The notes: generated by a model from the letters alone, not told the origin. A stretch of DNA of 32,049 bases from Desulfobacterales bacterium (GCA_023143455.1 JAGLHT010000029.1:1-32049), one strand, 5' to 3'. Positions 1-9,056 are shown, counted from the first letter of the stretch. Translations and numbers: made by a program.

Positions 1-1
1 T

Positions 2-115
2 GAATATAAATGTGGGATAAAAATTTCCGACAGTGAATTTAAAAAGATAAACATCGTAAGGCATGAATTTCACGGTGACAACTGGAACTATACTATTATG
101 CCACGAATGGCTTAG
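2..115 (+). pseudogene. ISAzo13-type transposase, C-terminal end only (cut by window edge)
   Basis: A reading frame is open from the window edge to a TAG at 113-115. It encodes 37 residues ending in HEFHGDNWNYTIMPRMA. The phrase 'FHG.WNYTI.P' is, to my recollection, typical of the C-terminus of ISAzo13-family (Rhodopirellula-type DDE) transposases. Only the tail is visible, so I cannot say whether the element is intact; it is typed as a fragment because of truncation by the window, not because of a visible lesion. The terminal inverted repeat would be expected within the next ~50 bases (about 116-165), but I cannot define it without the other end. Confidence 0.55.
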
Positions 116-164
116 TTATTTATTTACAGTTCCTAAGTCCACTAATTTTCCAATTTAAGGATTA

Positions 165-833
165 ATGCAAATGAAATATCCATATATTACATATAGTGAT
201 AACATCAACATAAAACCTATATTTGAGAATTTATCAGGCGACCCTCTAATTGTTGATATGTCAATTAAAAGTAAGATTTTTGACAGCATTGATGTACGAG
301 ACCAAAAAGGTTTTCAAGAATATTTAGATAATCAAATGAAAGGTAAATTTATTTGGGGAGTATCATCTTATCTTGAAAATCGCGAGATTGTATTGTCTGA
401 ATGCCCTCAAATGGTCGAAGAAAAACGTTTTTTCCATCTTGGGCTTGATATTATTGTGCCCCTTGGAACTCCCTTATTTGCACCTTTAGATTCAAAAGTA
501 AAAGAAGCAGGATATGAGCAGGGGGAAGGAAATTATGGGTCTTATGTCCTGCTCATGCATGAAAGTGAGTATTTTGACATTTTTTACAGTTTTTATGGAC
601 ATTTATCCAAAAGCAATTTGCCTTCTTTAGGACAAAATTTTAAACCAGGCGAACAATTTGCATCAATTGGAGATTTCCATGAAAATGGTAATTGGTTTTA
701 CCATACACATCTTCAGATAATTACCCAAAAAGGATTGGAAAATGGGTATATTTCAAAGGGGTATTGCTCAGATAAGGATCTTTCAGTTATAGACGAGTTA
801 TGTCCTTCTCCCCTGTCTTTATTTAGGAGATAG
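165..833 (+). CDS. M23-family (LytM-like) metallopeptidase-fold protein, no signal peptide
   Basis: A 222-residue protein whose C-terminal half has the zinc-site pattern of M23/LytM endopeptidases: HxxxD (H91 in HLGLD, D95), YGHL (H146) and HxH (H180-T-H182). The glycine-rich beta segment 'GNYGSYVLLMHES' is also typical of the fold. M23 enzymes normally cleave peptidoglycan cross-bridges outside the membrane, but no signal peptide or TM segment is seen here, and residues 1-80 match nothing I recognise. The protein may therefore be cytoplasmic and act on something else; some bacterial proteins carry an M23-like domain linked to metabolic enzymes. AAGG lies a few bases before the ATG at 165, and a second in-frame ATG at 171 is equally possible. 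The 3' end overlaps the convergent SPL-family gene by 11 bases. The gene directly follows the transposase tail. Confidence 0.75.
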   Translation: MQMKYPYITYSDNINIKPIFENLSGDPLIVDMSIKSKIFDSIDVRDQKGFQEYLDNQMKGKFIWGVSSYLENREIVLSECPQMVEEKRFFHLGLDIIVPLGTPLFAPLDSKVKEAGYEQGEGNYGSYVLLMHESEYFDIFYSFYGHLSKSNLPSLGQNFKPGEQFASIGDFHENGNWFYHTHLQIITQKGLENGYISKGYCSDKDLSVIDELCPSPLSLFRR

Positions 834-1926
834 GTTTTAATTTACAGTGCTCAACAGCGCTTTGGTCAAGCATTTTACCTAATTCACCTTCCGTTTCAGG
901 AAAAAAACCAAAGCTTTCTTCCCATGCTTTCCTGTCTTCCATACAAAAGTATGTAGTAACTTCTGGAGCATACTTTTTTATTTGAGCAACTATATTCTTA
1001 TAAACTTTAATTCTAAGTGGCTTAAAATACCGCATTTTATTATCAAGCCCCAGAATAAATTCTCCATAACAAATTTTTGAATCAGGGAATCTTTTTTCAA
1101 TTAAAGGTTTTAAATGTGGCATAAACCTGAAGCTTCCAATACTTATCCAGAGTATGTTTTTTGGTGAGACATAATCAAAAATTGTTTTAATTACTTTTTT
1201 ATATTCCTCAATGCATCCATCATAAATAACAACTGGGTCAAAATGAAAAGCTAATTTATATCCCCATGATTCACATTTTTTTGCAGCCTTAAACCGTGCA
1301 GTTAAACTTGAAGTACCTCTTTCTTCAGACTCAATTACTGCCTCAGTATTCAAAGACCATGCAATAACAGTTTTTTCATTGTGATCAATAGACTTCAAGG
1401 AATCAATATTTACCGTTTTTGTCTTTAATTCCAAAATCGAATTGTTCTGGTTAGCAAATTGCTTAACAAGGAATGATGGTTGATCACTTATTTCTTCCCA
1501 TATTAAACTGTCTGTATATTCACCGGTTCCAATTCTAAAAATTTTATTTTGTTTAAAGATAGAATCAAGGCTTTCAGAAATTTTTTCTTTTCCTACAAAA
1601 TACCTTAATAAAGGTGGGTGAAAATATGCCTGTAAAATACAATAAGAGCAGTCCATGGTGCAAAATGTGCCAGTATGAAGAATAGTGTAGTCACAACATG
1701 TGTAATGGATAGTACCGGGACAGTCTTTTATCACAGCACCACGGTTTTGAGTAAGATACAGACAAGTTTTCCCTTTAAGTACCGGATCTTTTGCTGAATT
1801 TATCCAATCAAAAATTTGATTTTCATTTTCAACTATTTCTAATTCAAGGCCTGTTTTTTCTTGAATTAGTTTGGTTTCTTCAGATGATTGAATTTCTTTA
1901 TCTGCAAATAGTTTTTTTAATTTCAT
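823..1926 (-). CDS. SPL-family radical SAM protein (photolyase-like, non-spore type)
   Basis: A 367-residue radical SAM protein of the spore photoproduct lyase (SPL) family. The [4Fe-4S]/SAM motif CxxxCxxC is at C89, C93 and C96 (CTMDCSYC), preceded by the cysteine-containing segment HYTCCDYTIL and followed by LQAYF, as in the family. True spore photoproduct lyases carry a hydrogen-donor cysteine about 45 residues later. Here that region reads FRIGTGEYTDSL and has no cysteine. The protein therefore belongs to the wider family found in non-spore-formers and is unlikely to do the classical thymine-dimer reversal chemistry; its substrate is unknown. The start ATG overlaps the stop of the upstream ParB-like gene as ATGA (1923-1926), which implies translational coupling. 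It is the last gene of the purC operon. Confidence 0.8.
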   Translation of the reverse strand: MKLKKLFADKEIQSSEETKLIQEKTGLELEIVENENQIFDWINSAKDPVLKGKTCLYLTQNRGAVIKDCPGTIHYTCCDYTILHTGTFCTMDCSYCILQAYFHPPLLRYFVGKEKISESLDSIFKQNKIFRIGTGEYTDSLIWEEISDQPSFLVKQFANQNNSILELKTKTVNIDSLKSIDHNEKTVIAWSLNTEAVIESEERGTSSLTARFKAAKKCESWGYKLAFHFDPVVIYDGCIEEYKKVIKTIFDYVSPKNILWISIGSFRFMPHLKPLIEKRFPDSKICYGEFILGLDNKMRYFKPLRIKVYKNIVAQIKKYAPEVTTYFCMEDRKAWEESFGFFPETEGELGKMLDQSAVEHCKLKPIS

Positions 1927-2888
1927 TTAAAAAGGTTCTTAAATGTGTTGTTTTTTTGGATAAATATGAGTTTCTCAACATGTTTTTCAAATTCTTTTAT
2001 ATTTTTGAACTCAAATGAGAGTGAGTATTTCTCCCCTTCAAAATTAATTGGCGGGTCAAGTTTAATTTCTGGTTCAAGCTTAAATTCCTTAATGCATTTT
2101 TTATGTTCTTCATAAGCTTTTGTAAGTTCAGGATACCTTTTTTTTGAAAGATACAATCTTAAAAGATTTGCCTTATAATTTTCATCAGGATTTTCATGAT
2201 CAATTATTTCAGAAACGTTACTTGAATTAATAAGTTCAAGTAACGGAATATCGTCCCTTAATGCAATCTCATGAAAATTAACAATTATTTCTGATTGTTT
2301 GTTTTGTCCCATTCTGAGTTTTTGGAAAATATTAATAAAAGCATTAAGTATTTGAGGTTCATAGTCTTTTATTAATATAGCATTATTCATTGAAAGCTTT
2401 TTTGATAGAATCAATTTATGTATTGAATTCCCCATAGATTTAATTTTCAATAATTTACCTAGGAATTTTGTATTAAGATTCGTATTAAAAAAGAATAGAG
2501 AATTTAATGAAATTTCTTCGATACTTAATGATTTTTTTAAAAGAGACACACCTTTTGCCTGTTCAATAAGATTAAGCTCTCGATAAAATGCATTTTCTAT
2601 AATAGATAATTTGGCACAAAAAAAATCAGTTTCTTCTCTGGTTTCTTTTTCCTTAACAATTTTTACAAGGGTTTTGTTACTGCCGATTTCATTAATTGCC
2701 AGTATCCTTTTATACCCTGAGATGATAATGAATCTATCATACTCTTTTTTAACAATGGCTGGGCTAATTAGCCCATTTGTTTGTATGGATTCTAAAAGAT
2801 TGCTGATATTGTTGTCAGTAGAAATTCTATAAGTTTTATCCATTAGATCAATTTTTTCTATACTGATAAATTGTTCTTTTTCAAACAT
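1923..2888 (-). CDS. ParB/Srx-like N-terminal domain protein
   Basis: A 321-residue protein. Residues about 10-75 look like a ParB/RepB/Spo0J N-terminal (sulfiredoxin-like) domain: 'SIQTNGLISPAIVKK' followed by 'IIISGYKRILAINEIG', the latter in the position of the GERRyrA nucleotide-binding motif. The middle (about 90-190) is helical and resembles the HTH-containing region of ParB proteins. The C-terminus has no recognised domain. It is unlikely to be the chromosomal ParB: no parA is adjacent, and the GERR box is degenerate (SGYKR). It lies between purC (TAATG, one-base overlap) and the SPL-family gene (ATGA overlap), so all three are probably co-translated. The ParB-like plus radical SAM pairing may be functional, for example DNA- or nucleotide-related, but that is inference. 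Confidence 0.65.
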   Translation of the reverse strand: MFEKEQFISIEKIDLMDKTYRISTDNNISNLLESIQTNGLISPAIVKKEYDRFIIISGYKRILAINEIGSNKTLVKIVKEKETREETDFFCAKLSIIENAFYRELNLIEQAKGVSLLKKSLSIEEISLNSLFFFNTNLNTKFLGKLLKIKSMGNSIHKLILSKKLSMNNAILIKDYEPQILNAFINIFQKLRMGQNKQSEIIVNFHEIALRDDIPLLELINSSNVSEIIDHENPDENYKANLLRLYLSKKRYPELTKAYEEHKKCIKEFKLEPEIKLDPPINFEGEKYSLSFEFKNIKEFEKHVEKLIFIQKNNTFKNLFK

Positions 2889-3781
2889 TACTTTAATGCA
2901 TTTCCTGTAAGAAGTTTAAAGATTTTTTTGTAAGTTTCTGAAGTATTTTTAATAATTTCATCTGGAAGTTTTGGACCAGGCGCTTTTTTATCCCACCCAG
3001 AGTTTGTTAGCCAGTCTCGGACATCTTGCTTATCATAACTTTTTTGAGATTTTCCTGGAGAAAATGTTGCCTTTTCCCAGAATCTTGATGAATCAGGTGT
3101 TAAAACTTCATCAATAAGAATAATTTCATTATTTAAAATACCAAATTCAAATTTGGTATCAGCTATAATAATACCTTTTTCATTAGCGATTTCAGCCCCT
3201 TTATTATAAATAGTAAGACTTAAATCTCTTAGTTTTTCAGCTTTTTCTTTGCCAATAAGATTTATAGTATCAGAAAAGCTTATATTTATATCATGATCTC
3301 CAACTTCAGCTTTGGAAGATGGAGTAAATAAAGGTTCAGGCAGTTTCTCAGATTCCTTTAAGCCTGGAGGTAGCTTAATACCGCATACATGACCCTCTTT
3401 TTTATAAGATTCCCAACCAGAACCAGAAATATAACCCCTGACAATACATTCAACAGGAAGAGGTTTTGCCTTTTTAACAAGCATGCTTCTGTTTCTGAGA
3501 ATATCTGAATATTTTTTCAATTGATCTGGATATTGATCAACATCAGCGCTAATCAGATGATTTTTTACAATATCCTTAAATTTATTAAACCAGAATACTG
3601 AAATTTGAGTTAAAACACTTCCTTTTTCTGGTATTGGATTAGGCAAAACCACATCAAAGGCAGATAATCTATCAGAAGTTATCATTAATAATGTATCATC
3701 AATTTCATATATGTCTCTTACTTTTCCTTTTGCAGCAAGCTTAAGGTCATCAAATTGAGTTTGAGTTATAATATTAGCCAT
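2888..3781 (-). CDS. purC: Phosphoribosylaminoimidazole-succinocarboxamide synthase (SAICAR synthetase)
   Basis: Purine biosynthesis: joins CAIR and aspartate with ATP to give SAICAR, in the cytoplasm. At 297 residues it has the length of the longer (yeast-like) PurC form. Family motifs are clear: GKVRDIYE (19-26), SDRLSAFD (36-43), [12 protein letters not shown] (50-61), then [13 protein letters not shown] for the nucleotide/CAIR site, and a C-terminal '[12 protein letters not shown]' segment. An AAAGGA ribosome site lies about 10 bases before the ATG. It leads a three-gene minus-strand operon (purC, ParB-like, SPL-like). No other purine gene is in the window. Confidence 0.95.
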   Translation of the reverse strand: MANIITQTQFDDLKLAAKGKVRDIYEIDDTLLMITSDRLSAFDVVLPNPIPEKGSVLTQISVFWFNKFKDIVKNHLISADVDQYPDQLKKYSDILRNRSMLVKKAKPLPVECIVRGYISGSGWESYKKEGHVCGIKLPPGLKESEKLPEPLFTPSSKAEVGDHDINISFSDTINLIGKEKAEKLRDLSLTIYNKGAEIANEKGIIIADTKFEFGILNNEIILIDEVLTPDSSRFWEKATFSPGKSQKSYDKQDVRDWLTNSGWDKKAPGPKLPDEIIKNTSETYKKIFKLLTGNALK

Positions 3782-3906
3782 TTTAATTTATTCCTTTTTT
3801 TGTTCAAAGTTATTCAAATAATAAGGTTAAAATAAATTTTATAAGACAAGTTCAGGCAAGTAATACGGAAGATACTATTCTATTTATGTCATCCTAAATA
3901 AATTTT

Positions 3907-3936
3907 TATATAATCATAATTAAGGAGTTTTGTCAA
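3907..3936 (-). promoter_or_regulatory. Candidate sigma-70 promoter for purC operon
   Basis: On the minus strand a perfect TTGACA (-35, 3936-3931) is followed after 18 bases by TATATA (-10, 3912-3907). It lies about 130 bases upstream of the purC ATG, in the 270-base divergent gap (3782-4051) shared with the GlcF-like gene. AT-rich DNA gives frequent -10 look-alikes, so the support comes mainly from the exact -35. I saw no clear operator, riboswitch or terminator in the rest of the gap. Confidence 0.45.
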
Positions 3937-4051
3937 TTTAGCGCATTTTCTTGAGGTAATATACTATGCAAGACGCACAAAATTGCATTTTTAAATTCAT
4001 TGAAATGTTTTATAGTAGATAAATTCTGAATCGTGATTAATTTAAAAAAAG

Positions 4052-5344
4052 ATGAGAAAACTTGCAAAACTTGTAAAAGAGCTTGAACAAGATCTTTTAA
4101 TATGCGTCAGGTGCGGAACTTGCCATGCTGTATGTCCTTTATATAATATAACAAAAGACGAAGGTGATGTTGCAAGAGGCAAGCTTTCATTATTGGATGG
4201 ATTGATAAAAAATCTATTTTCTAAGCCTGATCAAGTTAATAAAATAATAAACAAATGTCTTTTGTGTGGATCGTGTGCTGCAAGTTGCCCAAGTAATGTA
4301 AATGTGATTCAGATTTTTATTAAAGCAAGGATAATACTTACTCAGTTTTCTAAGCTACCTTTATTTAAAAAAATTATTTTCCGCTTTTTTATTTCAAATC
4401 CTAAAAGGTTTGATCTCGGAATGATAATTTTAGAAAAATTTCAATTTTTAATTTTTGCAAACAATGCAAATAAACAACAGACATCATCTTATAGAATATT
4501 TTCACCAACAATTGAATCTCGCAGAATTAAAGTAATTGCAAAAATACCCTTTCATAAAACCGAGTATTCCCAAAATTATAATTTGAATAAAAGCAAATTC
4601 AAAGTTGCCTTTTTCCCTGGATGTGCATTTGATAAAATTTATCCAAAGATCGCAATTGATACTATTCAAATATTAAAACATTATGGTATTGAAATATATA
4701 TACCTAAAAATCAAGGATGTTGTGGTATTCCAGCGCTTGCTTCAGGTGATAAAGAAAGTTTTACTAAGCTTGTAAGTCATAATATTGATTTGTTTTCTAT
4801 AAATGGTTTTGATTATCTTGTTACACCTTGTGCAACATGTTTAACAACAATCAAAGATTTATGGCCCAGTATTTATAAACCTGAGGGAAGGAAAGAAGAA
4901 GAATTCTTAAACAATTTATCATCTAAATCTCTTGATATCAGTCAATTTTTAATTAATATTCTCAAGGTTTCCGATATTGGTATAAATAATGACTTAGCAT
5001 CAGTTACTTATCACGATCCATGTCATCATAAGAAAATTTTAAATATTGAAACAGAGCCCAGAAAACTAATAAAAGCGTCCGGAAATAAACTAGTTGAAAT
5101 GGAAAAAGCAGATTCATGTTGTGGCATGGGCGGAACTTTTAATTTTTTCCATTATGATGAATCAATTAAGATAGGAAAATTAAAAGTAGAAAATATAAAA
5201 AAAACAAATTGTTCAATTGTCGCGACTTCTTGCCCAGCATGCATGATCCAACTATCTGATATCCTTGCCAAACAACATTCAGGTGTTGATGTCAAGCACC
5301 CGATTGAAATATTTAACCAGGCTTTATTTAATAGTAAGAAATAA
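4052..5344 (+). CDS. GlcF/LutA-like iron-sulfur protein with two CCG domains
   Basis: A 430-residue cytoplasmic (Fe-S)-binding protein. Two ferredoxin-type 4Fe-4S motifs are at the N-terminus: C18xxC21xxC24xxxC28P (CVRCGTCHAVCP) and CLLCGSCAASCP at about 71-82. Two cysteine-rich CCG domains follow: 'FFPGCAFD', 'GCCGIPALASGD' and 'TPCATC', then 'HDPCHHKK', 'SCCGMGGTF' and 'TSCPACM'. This is the layout of the glycolate/D-lactate oxidase Fe-S subunit GlcF and of the heterodisulfide-reductase-like electron carriers common in sulfate reducers. The FAD dehydrogenase partner (GlcD type) is not adjacent, so the substrate cannot be assigned. A stop codon at 4043-4045 in the same frame rules out a longer N-terminus. 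No strong ribosome site is visible. Confidence 0.9.
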   Translation: MRKLAKLVKELEQDLLICVRCGTCHAVCPLYNITKDEGDVARGKLSLLDGLIKNLFSKPDQVNKIINKCLLCGSCAASCPSNVNVIQIFIKARIILTQFSKLPLFKKIIFRFFISNPKRFDLGMIILEKFQFLIFANNANKQQTSSYRIFSPTIESRRIKVIAKIPFHKTEYSQNYNLNKSKFKVAFFPGCAFDKIYPKIAIDTIQILKHYGIEIYIPKNQGCCGIPALASGDKESFTKLVSHNIDLFSINGFDYLVTPCATCLTTIKDLWPSIYKPEGRKEEEFLNNLSSKSLDISQFLINILKVSDIGINNDLASVTYHDPCHHKKILNIETEPRKLIKASGNKLVEMEKADSCCGMGGTFNFFHYDESIKIGKLKVENIKKTNCSIVATSCPACMIQLSDILAKQHSGVDVKHPIEIFNQALFNSKK

Positions 5345-5421
5345 TTTTACTTGTAAAATGTTTTGAGATAATTATATTGATTAAAACAAATTAATAAAAA
5401 GTAATATATAAAGGCTTTATT

Positions 5422-6750
5422 ATGAATAAGAAACTATTTTTGATTATTGCAGTTGCTGTGTTTAGTTTACTTAGTTCAAATTTATATGCAGAGACAGTTT
5501 ATTCTTTATATGATCTTTGTAAAATTGCAGATAACAATGCTCGGAAAATTAAAATTGCAGAAGATGATCTTTATATTAGCAAGCAAGATAAAAAACGTGC
5601 ATTAGCAGTACTTATGCCAAAATTATCAGCATTTGGTAGTAAAAATAGAAGTTCTAAAGAATATGATGACCCTTTAATACTAACAAAAATGGATGGAACT
5701 GCTGATACTGAAGTTCTTGGTCTTATGCTTGATCAGTCTTTTACGTTAAATGGCAAAGAGCTAATCGCACTTGATGTTACTAAAGATGAAATTGAGAAAA
5801 GTGCTTTCGACCTTGAAAGTACTAAATCCAATTATATGTTTGAAATAGCTACAGTTTATTATCAGATTTTAAGCGCTAAAAAAAACCTTGATATAAGTAA
5901 CGCTAATGTAAAGCGCCTTGCAAAACATAGAAATTCAGTAAATGAAAAATTGCAAGTTGGGACTGTTACCAAAACAGCTCTTTTCAGAGCTGAAGCTGAG
6001 CTTTCAAGATCCAAAACAGATCTTCTTAAAGCCGAAAATGCTTTTAAACTTGCTAAGGCATCCTTAAAAAATTTAGTTGACATTGATGAAGAATTTTCCT
6101 TAATAGAAAATCAACTTTTTTATTTAAAAAGTTCTGATTTCTCATATGAAAATCTAATTAAAGAGGCTATTGAAAATCGATCTGAAATAAAAAGTGTTGC
6201 AAAAACTCAAGAAGTTGCCAATAAAACCATAAAGTATGAACGCGGTTCTTATTGGCCTAAAATTTCATTTATAGGGATGTACACTGATAGTGAAGTTGAT
6301 TATGATTATGATACTCAATTCAGGTTATATAATAACGAAACTAATGTTAAAGAAAAATCGATTGAGGCAAAACTTTCATTTACAATTTTTGATGGCGGGC
6401 TTAGAAAAGCCGAGATCAATCAAGCTATTGCAAAAAAACGACAGGCTGATGCAGCTCTTATTGATACAAAAAACAAAGTAATTTTGGAATCAAAGAAAGC
6501 TTGGTATGATTTTCAAACAGCAAAAAGTACTATAAAAACATTAACGGATGAATTGAAATCCGCAAATGAAAACTTTAATGCTGTTACAATGCAGTTTGAA
6601 TATGGACTCGCAGACAGTGTTGATATGATGGACGCTTTTACTTTGCTTGTAACTGCTCAAAGGAAACTTGTAGAAGCTGAATTTTCCTATGAACTTTCTG
6701 TGCTTGATATAATCAGAATTAAAGGTAGACTTTTAGAACTTCTTCTCTGA
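5422..6750 (+). CDS. TolC-family outer membrane efflux protein
   Basis: A 442-residue outer membrane factor. A signal peptide is clear: MNKK, a hydrophobic stretch, then a probable cleavage after LYA before ETVYSLYDLC. The mature part shows the duplicated OEP pattern: long amphipathic helices with Ala/Glu/Lys heptads (about 110-215 and 325-440) and the YEL.VLDI(I)R.KG.LLELL ending usual in TolC proteins. These trimers form the outer duct of RND/ABC/type I export systems. No membrane-fusion protein or inner-membrane pump is adjacent, so its partner is elsewhere. AAGG lies about 8 bases before the ATG. Confidence 0.9.
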   Translation: MNKKLFLIIAVAVFSLLSSNLYAETVYSLYDLCKIADNNARKIKIAEDDLYISKQDKKRALAVLMPKLSAFGSKNRSSKEYDDPLILTKMDGTADTEVLGLMLDQSFTLNGKELIALDVTKDEIEKSAFDLESTKSNYMFEIATVYYQILSAKKNLDISNANVKRLAKHRNSVNEKLQVGTVTKTALFRAEAELSRSKTDLLKAENAFKLAKASLKNLVDIDEEFSLIENQLFYLKSSDFSYENLIKEAIENRSEIKSVAKTQEVANKTIKYERGSYWPKISFIGMYTDSEVDYDYDTQFRLYNNETNVKEKSIEAKLSFTIFDGGLRKAEINQAIAKKRQADAALIDTKNKVILESKKAWYDFQTAKSTIKTLTDELKSANENFNAVTMQFEYGLADSVDMMDAFTLLVTAQRKLVEAEFSYELSVLDIIRIKGRLLELLL

Positions 6751-6790
6751 TTTTAATGGAATTTATCAAATTTTTTTTTAAGTATTTTGT

Positions 6791-6819
6791 TTGACTTGCA
6801 TGCCTTATTTATCTACTAT
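6791..6819 (+). promoter_or_regulatory. Candidate promoter for the 104-aa hypothetical gene
   Basis: TTGACT (6791-6796) is followed after 17 bases by TACTAT (6814-6819), about 39 bases before the start codon at 6858. The spacing is ideal and the -35 matches 5 of 6 bases. It suggests the small gene is transcribed separately from the tolC-like gene. Confidence 0.4.
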
Positions 6820-6857
6820 TAGTTCTTAATGGCTAAAAACTATTTAGGAGACATACT

Positions 6858-7172
6858 ATGTACGAAATCATAGCTAGCCCAGAAGATTATCAGATTGATC
6901 ATCTTGTCAATGGAACTGGAACTGGAAATATTGAAATCCCTGCTAAAGATAGAGAAGATTGGGCTAAGGAAATAAAAGCGTTTAGCGAAAAAATTAATAG
7001 CCTTGCTGATAGATCAATAAAACTTGCAGAGATTTTTTCAAGTGATCAGGAAATATCTTCTACACCCGCATCTTTAAAAACATTAAAAATCCAGTTGTTT
7101 ACAATAAATGATAGGCTCAAAAATGCTATTGAAATAGCTGACAAACTTGAATCGGATATTATTCAAAAATAA
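6858..7172 (+). CDS. Hypothetical 104-aa protein
   Basis: I do not recognise this protein. It is short, acidic, has no signal peptide or TM segment, and residues 30-104 are predicted mostly helical with heptad-like hydrophobic spacing (for example IKAFSEKINSLADRSIKLAEIF). AGGAG lies 7 bases before the ATG and a plausible promoter precedes it, so it is probably expressed. Its last 14 bases overlap the 3' end of convergent tyrA. The small helical form would suit an adaptor, chaperone or anti-sigma-type protein, but nothing specific supports any of these. Confidence 0.7.
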   Translation: MYEIIASPEDYQIDHLVNGTGTGNIEIPAKDREDWAKEIKAFSEKINSLADRSIKLAEIFSSDQEISSTPASLKTLKIQLFTINDRLKNAIEIADKLESDIIQK

Positions 7173-8007
7173 CATTTAAAAATTTGTTACTTCTGTCCAT
7201 GGCTTCTTCTTTATATGACCCAAGGAAATCACCGATTTCTGTAATGTAGTTTGTTGCATTCTCATGTGATTCTAAAACAAGTTTTTGTTCAGTCTCTTTA
7301 AAAGATTCTGAAAAAAGTTTAAGACATTGGTTTGTATATTTGTTTGAGCCAATCAATGTTGCATAAAGTGCTGGATCCTGGGCAAATAATCTACCTATTA
7401 TATCTGAATTGATTTTAAAAACAGGAGTAGATATATTAAAGATATCCTTTGGATGAAGCTCCATTTTTTGAAGAGTTTTTGCAAAACATATTGATAAAAA
7501 ATGTGTGAGACCTTGAACTATTGCCATATGCTTATCATGTTCAGCACCATTTAAAACAGTAATGTTTGCCCCAGCTTTTAAAAAAAGATCTTTTATCCAT
7601 AAAAATCCAGTATCCCCCCTGCCCTTGCAAAGAACAATATTTTGATTTTCCATTGAAATAACAGATGGCCCAAACATAGGATGAGTTCCTACAACTTCTG
7701 AATCAGTATATTTAAGCATGGAATCAAGGATTTCTTCTTTTTGAGAACATATATCCATTAAAATTTGATCAGGTCTAAGTTTTTTTCCAATCTGCTCTGA
7801 AATCTTTATGGCTTCATTAATAGGAGTACTTAGAATAATTATTCTACATTTTTTTGCTATTTCACTATTTGAAAATTTTGTATTAATATCAGAAATTTCT
7901 ACGACAAATCCAGAAGTCTTAAAAAAATTGCAAAACCATTTCCCCATTACCCCATTTCCACCTATTATACCGATTTTATCTTTTTTATTTACTGGCTTAA
8001 TTTTCAT
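7159..8007 (-). CDS. tyrA: Prephenate dehydrogenase
   Basis: Tyrosine branch: oxidative decarboxylation of prephenate to 4-hydroxyphenylpyruvate with NAD(P). A Rossmann motif GGNGVMG lies at 16-22, and the hallmark prephenate-site phrase GTHPMFGPS is present, followed by the helical dimerisation half. No chorismate mutase or ACT domain is present; mutase activity comes from PheA in the same operon. The frame also opens at a TTG at 8067, but the ATG at 8007 overlaps the aroC stop as ATGA and gives a normal N-terminus directly before the Rossmann fold, so I prefer it (282 residues). Last gene of the pheA operon. Confidence 0.9.
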   Translation of the reverse strand: MKIKPVNKKDKIGIIGGNGVMGKWFCNFFKTSGFVVEISDINTKFSNSEIAKKCRIIILSTPINEAIKISEQIGKKLRPDQILMDICSQKEEILDSMLKYTDSEVVGTHPMFGPSVISMENQNIVLCKGRGDTGFLWIKDLFLKAGANITVLNGAEHDKHMAIVQGLTHFLSICFAKTLQKMELHPKDIFNISTPVFKINSDIIGRLFAQDPALYATLIGSNKYTNQCLKLFSESFKETEQKLVLESHENATNYITEIGDFLGSYKEEAMDRSNKFLNVIFE

Positions 8008-9056
8008 TGGTTTAGTTTTTGCCTTAATAAATGATCTGTAATTGTTATTGCCATCATTGCCTTGCAAACAGGGTTAATCCTTGGAATTGCAGAAATGTCG
8101 TGTCTGCCTTTAGTTGAAATTTCAACTTCTTTGCCTTGTTCATCAATTGTTTGTAAAGGTTTTTTAATAGAGGGTATTGGTTTTATTGACACTCTTGCAA
8201 TAATATCATCTCCATTTGAAATGCCTGCAAGTATTCCTCCTGCATTATTGGTAACAAATCCTTTATTCGTGATTTGATCATTATTTTTTGAACCTTTAAG
8301 CTGTGCAGCTTCACAGCCCGCGCCAATTTCAACTGCTTTAACAGCACCAATACTCATTAGAGCTTTTGCAATATCCGCATCAAGTTTATCAAATACAGGT
8401 TCTCCAAGACCAGCAGGAGCATTTAATACATGAATTTCAACTACACCTCCCAATGAATCACCTTCTTGTTTTACCTGTTCAATTCTTTTTTCCATCAGTT
8501 TTAATGCATGTAAATCAGGGCATTGTAAATAATTTGTTTTTTTTGAATTTAAACTGATATCTTTTACCTTAATACCACCAAGTTCAATTGTATAAGTTTC
8601 AATCTTTATGTTATATTTTTTTAAGATGCATAGCGCAACAGCACCTGCTGCAACTCTTGCTGCTGTTTCTCTTGCTGATGCCCTGCCCCCGCCTCTAAAA
8701 TCTCTTAATCCATACTTTGCAAAATATGTAATATCTCCATGACCAGGTCGGAAAAGAGTACTATTTTTCATATAATCATTTGAATCAGCATCTTTATTTT
8801 CTATCATTATCATTATTGGAGTACCAGTGGTTTGATTTTCAAATATTCCTGATAGTATAATTGCTTTGTCAGGTTCTTTTCGTTTTGTACTTAAAATACC
8901 TTGTCCTGGTTTTCTTTTATCAAGCTCTTTTTGTATTATCTCTTCTGTTAAAGTTAACCCAGGAGGACATCCTTGAATTGTAACTCCTATTGCTTTGCCA
9001 TGTGATTCTCCAAAAGTTGTGATATTAAAGGCTTTACCAAAACTACTACCTGTCAT
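8004..9056 (-). CDS. aroC: Chorismate synthase
   Basis: Final step of the shikimate pathway: EPSP to chorismate, using reduced FMN. At 350 residues it is full length. Signature segments are present: FGESHG (15-20), then GHGDITYFAKYGLRDFRGGG and the arginine-rich RASARETAARVAAGA, and near the C-terminus GRHDISAIPRINPVCKAM. It overlaps the aroK 3' end by 11 bases upstream and tyrA by 4 bases downstream, consistent with one polycistronic mRNA. Confidence 0.97.
   Translation of the reverse strand: MTGSSFGKAFNITTFGESHGKAIGVTIQGCPPGLTLTEEIIQKELDKRKPGQGILSTKRKEPDKAIILSGIFENQTTGTPIMIMIENKDADSNDYMKNSTLFRPGHGDITYFAKYGLRDFRGGGRASARETAARVAAGAVALCILKKYNIKIETYTIELGGIKVKDISLNSKKTNYLQCPDLHALKLMEKRIEQVKQEGDSLGGVVEIHVLNAPAGLGEPVFDKLDADIAKALMSIGAVKAVEIGAGCEAAQLKGSKNNDQITNKGFVTNNAGGILAGISNGDDIIARVSIKPIPSIKKPLQTIDEQGKEVEISTKGRHDISAIPRINPVCKAMMAITITDHLLRQKLNQ

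Noticed and set aside
823-1926. Naming the SPL-family protein splB (spore photoproduct lyase)
   Set aside because: No donor cysteine is seen in the expected region and there is no sporulation context.
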